Assembly: GCA_026999335.1 (NCBI GenBank)
Contig: JALTPW010000856.1
Span: 1 to 7,736 of the forward strand
Source: Chromatiales bacterium
GTDB taxonomy: Bacteria > Pseudomonadota > Gammaproteobacteria > SZUA-152
Direction of reading: 5' to 3'
DNA: 7,736 bases
A model generated the notes under the pieces. That model saw only the letters and a list, made by a program, of their open reading frames with translations, was not told the DNA's origin and searched no databases. Positions within the stretch are counted from its first letter, which is position 1, and every line of letters begins with the position of its first letter. Shown piece by piece: positions 6,038 through 7,736 of the stretch. Position numbers and translations under genes: made by a program.

Positions 6038-6082
6038 AAATAATTTCGTAGTTTTTTGTTTGGGTATCGCGCCGTTGTTCAG

Positions 6083-6099
6083 CCTACCTTCAGGGTAGG
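6083..6099. repeat. Small hairpin between trmJ and cysE
   Basis: CCTACC (6083-6088) and GGTAGG (6094-6099) form a perfect 6-bp stem with a 5-base loop in the trmJ-cysE gap. GTATTAGTG follows rather than a T-run, so this is not a clear terminator. It lies in the probable cysE leader. Confidence 0.4.
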
Positions 6100-6137
6100 G
6101 TATTAGTGTTGATATGTTGAGTGTTTCAGGCGGGACG

Positions 6138-6956
6138 ATGTTTAAACAGATTCGTGAAGACATCCGCTGCGTGTTTGACCGTGATCCGGCGGCGCGCACC
6201 ATCTTCGAGGTGCTGACCACCTACCCAGGGGTACACGCGTTGATGTTCCATCGCCTGAGCCATGGTCTTTGGCATCTGGGACTACGTTGGCTGGCGCGCT
6301 GGATTTCCGCCATCGGCCGCTGGTTCACAGGGGTCGAGATCCACCCCGGCGCCAACATCGGTCAGCGCTTTTTTATCGATCATGGGATGGGCGTGGTGAT
6401 TGGCGAGACGGCGCAGATCGGTGATGACTGCACCCTCTACCACGGCGTCACCCTGGGTGGCACCAGTTGGGAGAAGGGCAAGCGCCATCCCACCCTGGGC
6501 AACAACGTGGTGGTGGGCGCCGGTGCCAAGGTGCTGGGGCCGATCACCCTCGGTGACGGTGTGCGGGTAGGCTCTAATTCAGTGGTGGTAAAGGATGTGT
6601 TGTCCGGCGCCACCGTGGTAGGTGTGCCGGGGCGGGTGGTCTGTCCGGATCGCTCCGAGGCCGAGCGCCGCCGCCACGCCACTGCACAGAAGCTGGGTTT
6701 CGACGCCTACGGCGCCACTCAGGATGCGCCGGATCCGGTGGCCAATGCCATCAATAGCTTGCTGGATCACGTGCATGTCATGGACAGCAAAATGGAAACC
6801 ATGTGTGCTGCACTGAAGCGCCTGGATGCTGAATATGCAGATGTCGCCCTGCCCGAGCTGGGTGATTGCAGCATCTCGGATGCTAGCGCAGAAGATACTG
6901 GTTTTGATCCGGGCAGCGCGGATGCCAAGCGCGAAAGATTGGACGAGTCAAATTAA
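6138..6956 (+). CDS. cysE: Serine O-acetyltransferase CysE (isc-linked, short N-terminal form)
   Basis: CysE transfers acetyl from acetyl-CoA to L-serine, making O-acetylserine for cysteine synthesis. The 272-residue protein starts MFKQIREDIRCVFDRDPAAR. It has a short helical N-terminal domain (1-65) followed by a left-handed beta-helix of hexapeptide repeats (about 67-165). The latter contains IDHGMGVVIGETAQIG (residues 80-95, catalytic His82), YHGVTLGGTSW and GVPGRVV. After the helix comes a tail of about 100 residues with a helical segment (200-230) and an acidic end. The equivalent of the E. coli VDIHP motif is VEIHP. The start is ATG 6138, preceded by AGGCGGGA at 6128-6135. An in-frame ATG at 6114 lacks a ribosome site and adds non-conserved residues. 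The gene sits directly before iscR, as in Pseudomonas and Azotobacter isc loci, tying cysteine supply to Fe-S assembly. Confidence 0.95.
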   Translation: MFKQIREDIRCVFDRDPAARTIFEVLTTYPGVHALMFHRLSHGLWHLGLRWLARWISAIGRWFTGVEIHPGANIGQRFFIDHGMGVVIGETAQIGDDCTLYHGVTLGGTSWEKGKRHPTLGNNVVVGAGAKVLGPITLGDGVRVGSNSVVVKDVLSGATVVGVPGRVVCPDRSEAERRRHATAQKLGFDAYGATQDAPDPVANAINSLLDHVHVMDSKMETMCAALKRLDAEYADVALPELGDCSISDASAEDTGFDPGSADAKRERLDESN

Positions 6957-6978
6957 CTTGACTATGATGCTTGGTTAT
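6954..6978 (+). promoter_or_regulatory. Candidate IscR type-1 binding site at the iscR promoter
   Basis: This 25-base site matches the E. coli type-1 IscR consensus at 18 of 25 positions by hand comparison. The left half ACTTGACT matches fully and the right half keeps the GG-T-TAT core. The site overlaps the -35 element, where a bound [2Fe-2S]-IscR dimer would repress transcription, as in the known E. coli autoregulation. Assignment is by motif resemblance plus position. Confidence 0.65.
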
Positions 6979-6985
6979 AGATAAT
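6958..6985 (+). promoter_or_regulatory. Predicted sigma-70 promoter of iscR
   Basis: TTGACT (6958-6963) and GATAAT (6980-6985) are each 5 of 6 matches to consensus, separated by 16 bases. Transcription would start near 6992, leaving a 5' leader of about 127 bases before iscR. The -35 overlaps the end of cysE by a few bases' distance only, as the cysE stop is at 6954-6956. Confidence 0.75.
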
Positions 6986-6993
6986 AACCAAGC
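6969..6993. repeat. Perfect 10-bp inverted repeat over the iscR -10 region
   Basis: GCTTGGTTAT (6969-6978) and ATAACCAAGC (6984-6993) are perfect inverted repeats around a 5-base centre. The dyad covers the spacer, the -10 and the likely start site of the iscR promoter, and its left arm is shared with the candidate IscR site. It could be a second operator, or a hairpin if transcription from upstream runs through. Confidence 0.75.
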
Positions 6994-7119
6994 GGCCGAG
7001 TAAGGAATTGGCTCGATCAAGCGAATGGGTACACGTTGTCTGTGTTGCCCGGTTAATCACAAGGGACTGGCATGCCATCAACGCCGGATCTGATGTTAAA
7101 TGCCGCAGGAGAGAGAGTG

Positions 7120-7575
7120 ATGAGACTGACAACCAAGGGCCGTTACGCTGTAACCGCAATGCTGGATCTGGCGCTGCATGCCACTGATCGACCGATTACG
7201 CTGGCGGATATCTCCCAGCGCCAGGGTATTTCCCTGTCCTATCTGGAGCAGTTGTTTTCCCGTTTGCGCAAACAGGGACTGGTGATCAGCGCCCGCGGGC
7301 CGGGTGGTGGTTATCGCCTGAGCCGTGCCGCCGATGATATCAATGTGGCGGCCGTTATTACCGCCGTGGATGAAAAGGTCCACGTCACCAAGTGTGAAGG
7401 GCGCGGTGACTGCCAGAACGGCGAGGCCTGCCTGACCCACGAACTGTGGTGTGATCTCAGCGCACAGATCTACAGCTTCCTTGATGGCATCACCCTGGGC
7501 CAGCTGGTGAAGCGGGAATTCGTGCAGGAAGTCAATCTGCGTCAGGAGCGGCAGGTGGCCGGCCTGCGCGGCTGA
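7120..7575 (+). CDS. iscR: Fe-S cluster regulator IscR (Rrf2 family)
   Basis: IscR is a DNA-binding dimer of the Rrf2 family that senses [2Fe-2S] clusters and represses the isc operon when clusters are plentiful. The 151-residue protein starts MRLTTKGRYAVTAMLDLALH. A winged helix-turn-helix (about 1-70) includes ISLSYLEQLFSRLRKQGLV and the wing GPGGGYRLSR. The cluster ligands Cys92, Cys98, Cys104 and His107 are all present at the same positions as in E. coli IscR, and Glu43 is conserved. ATG 7120 is chosen because AGGAGAGAG at 7107-7115 precedes it and the protein then begins exactly as in the family; an in-frame ATG at 7072 adds unrelated residues. The gene follows cysE by 163 bases and precedes the desulfurase by 21, so iscR and the desulfurase are very probably one operon. 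Confidence 0.97.
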   Translation: MRLTTKGRYAVTAMLDLALHATDRPITLADISQRQGISLSYLEQLFSRLRKQGLVISARGPGGGYRLSRAADDINVAAVITAVDEKVHVTKCEGRGDCQNGEACLTHELWCDLSAQIYSFLDGITLGQLVKREFVQEVNLRQERQVAGLRG

Positions 7576-7596
7576 CGGTCTGCGGCGGATAGCGCT

Positions 7597-7736
7597 ATGG
7601 CGATCTACCTGGATCACAATGCGACCACCGCGCTCGACGAGCGCGTATTGCAGGCCATGTTGCCGTATCTGCGCGAGGAATACGGCAATCCGTCCAGTGT
7701 CCACCAGTCGGGCCGTCGCGCGCGTACGGCACTGGA
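7597..7736 (+). CDS. Cysteine desulfurase, NifS/IscS family (partial, 5' end)
   Basis: The first 46 codons of a PLP-dependent cysteine desulfurase, cut by the right edge. These enzymes convert cysteine to alanine and pass the released sulfur as a persulfide to the Fe-S scaffold. The visible N-terminus is MAIYLDHNATTALDERVLQA, followed by LPYLREEYGNPSSVHQSG, both family signatures. The pairing of LDHNATT with GNPSSVH is closer to NifS-type enzymes than to E. coli IscS, which has LDYSATT and GNPASRSH. The PLP lysine and catalytic cysteine lie beyond the window. GGCGGA at 7583-7588 is a modest ribosome site. The gene begins 21 bases after iscR in the same direction, so IscR should regulate it. 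Whether it is the sole desulfurase or precedes a true iscS cannot be seen. Confidence 0.93.
   Translation, partial: MAIYLDHNATTALDERVLQAMLPYLREEYGNPSSVHQSGRRARTAL

Noticed and set aside
6114..6137. Upstream ATG for CysE
   Set aside because: No ribosome site at suitable spacing; the conserved N-terminus begins at ATG 6138, which has one.
6969..6993. Reading the 10-bp dyad as an IscR type-2 site
   Set aside because: Type-2 sites have CC in the left half and GG in the right; this dyad has the reverse order, so the match fails.
7072..7119. Upstream ATG for IscR
   Set aside because: It adds 16 non-conserved residues. IscR proteins begin MRLTTKGRYAVTA, and AGGAG precedes ATG 7120.
7096..7704. 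202-codon minus-strand open frame across iscR and the desulfurase start
   Set aside because: Shadow of two clearly recognised plus-strand genes.
1..7736. CRISPR array, tRNA gene or insertion sequence
   Set aside because: No repeat-spacer array, cloverleaf or transposase was seen on either strand.

Overview
The window looks like chromosomal DNA from a GC-rich gammaproteobacterium. The order trmJ - cysE - iscR - cysteine desulfurase is typical of gammaproteobacteria. The TrmJ, IscR and CysE proteins closely resemble those of Pseudomonas, Azotobacter and the Chromatiales by eye. No species can be named from the sequence alone. No tRNA, rRNA, CRISPR array, insertion sequence or origin was seen.

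Layout from left to right. (1) Bases 1-1053 hold the last 51 codons of an unidentified protein, joined by an ATGA overlap to a 292-residue protein that resembles polymorphic-toxin immunity proteins of the Imm49 type. GC content rises sharply near base 300, inside the second gene. (2) A gene-free leader with two small hairpins precedes nadA (1370-2470), quinolinate synthase of NAD synthesis and a [4Fe-4S] enzyme. (3) After another gene-free gap comes an alpha/beta hydrolase with an intact Ser-Asp-His triad (2787-3461). (4) Convergent to it, on the minus strand, is a 67-residue DUF2892 (YgaP-type) membrane protein (3682-3885). Its downstream gap holds a strong minus-strand terminator and phased T-tracts. 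Its promoter carries an AT-rich palindrome placed like an ArsR-type operator. (5) A beta-hydroxyacid dehydrogenase of the 3-hydroxyisobutyrate/glyoxylate reductase family follows (4167-5057). (6) A long GTGCGCAC-containing inverted repeat precedes trmJ (tRNA 2'-O-methyltransferase). cysE (serine acetyltransferase), iscR (Fe-S regulator) and the start of a NifS-like cysteine desulfurase come next, and the last runs off the window.

How the genes work together: the right end is a cysteine and iron-sulfur module. CysE commits serine to cysteine synthesis, the desulfurase takes sulfur from cysteine for cluster assembly, and IscR senses cluster supply. IscR probably represses its own promoter through a type-1-like site that overlaps the -35 element. 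NadA is a cluster-dependent client enzyme, and the DUF2892 gene has a promoter layout that suggests sulfide or persulfide control. The most notable signals are the DUF2892 promoter palindrome, the two overlapping dyads at the iscR promoter, the large hairpin before trmJ, the phased T-tracts, and the compositional break in the putative toxin-immunity pair.
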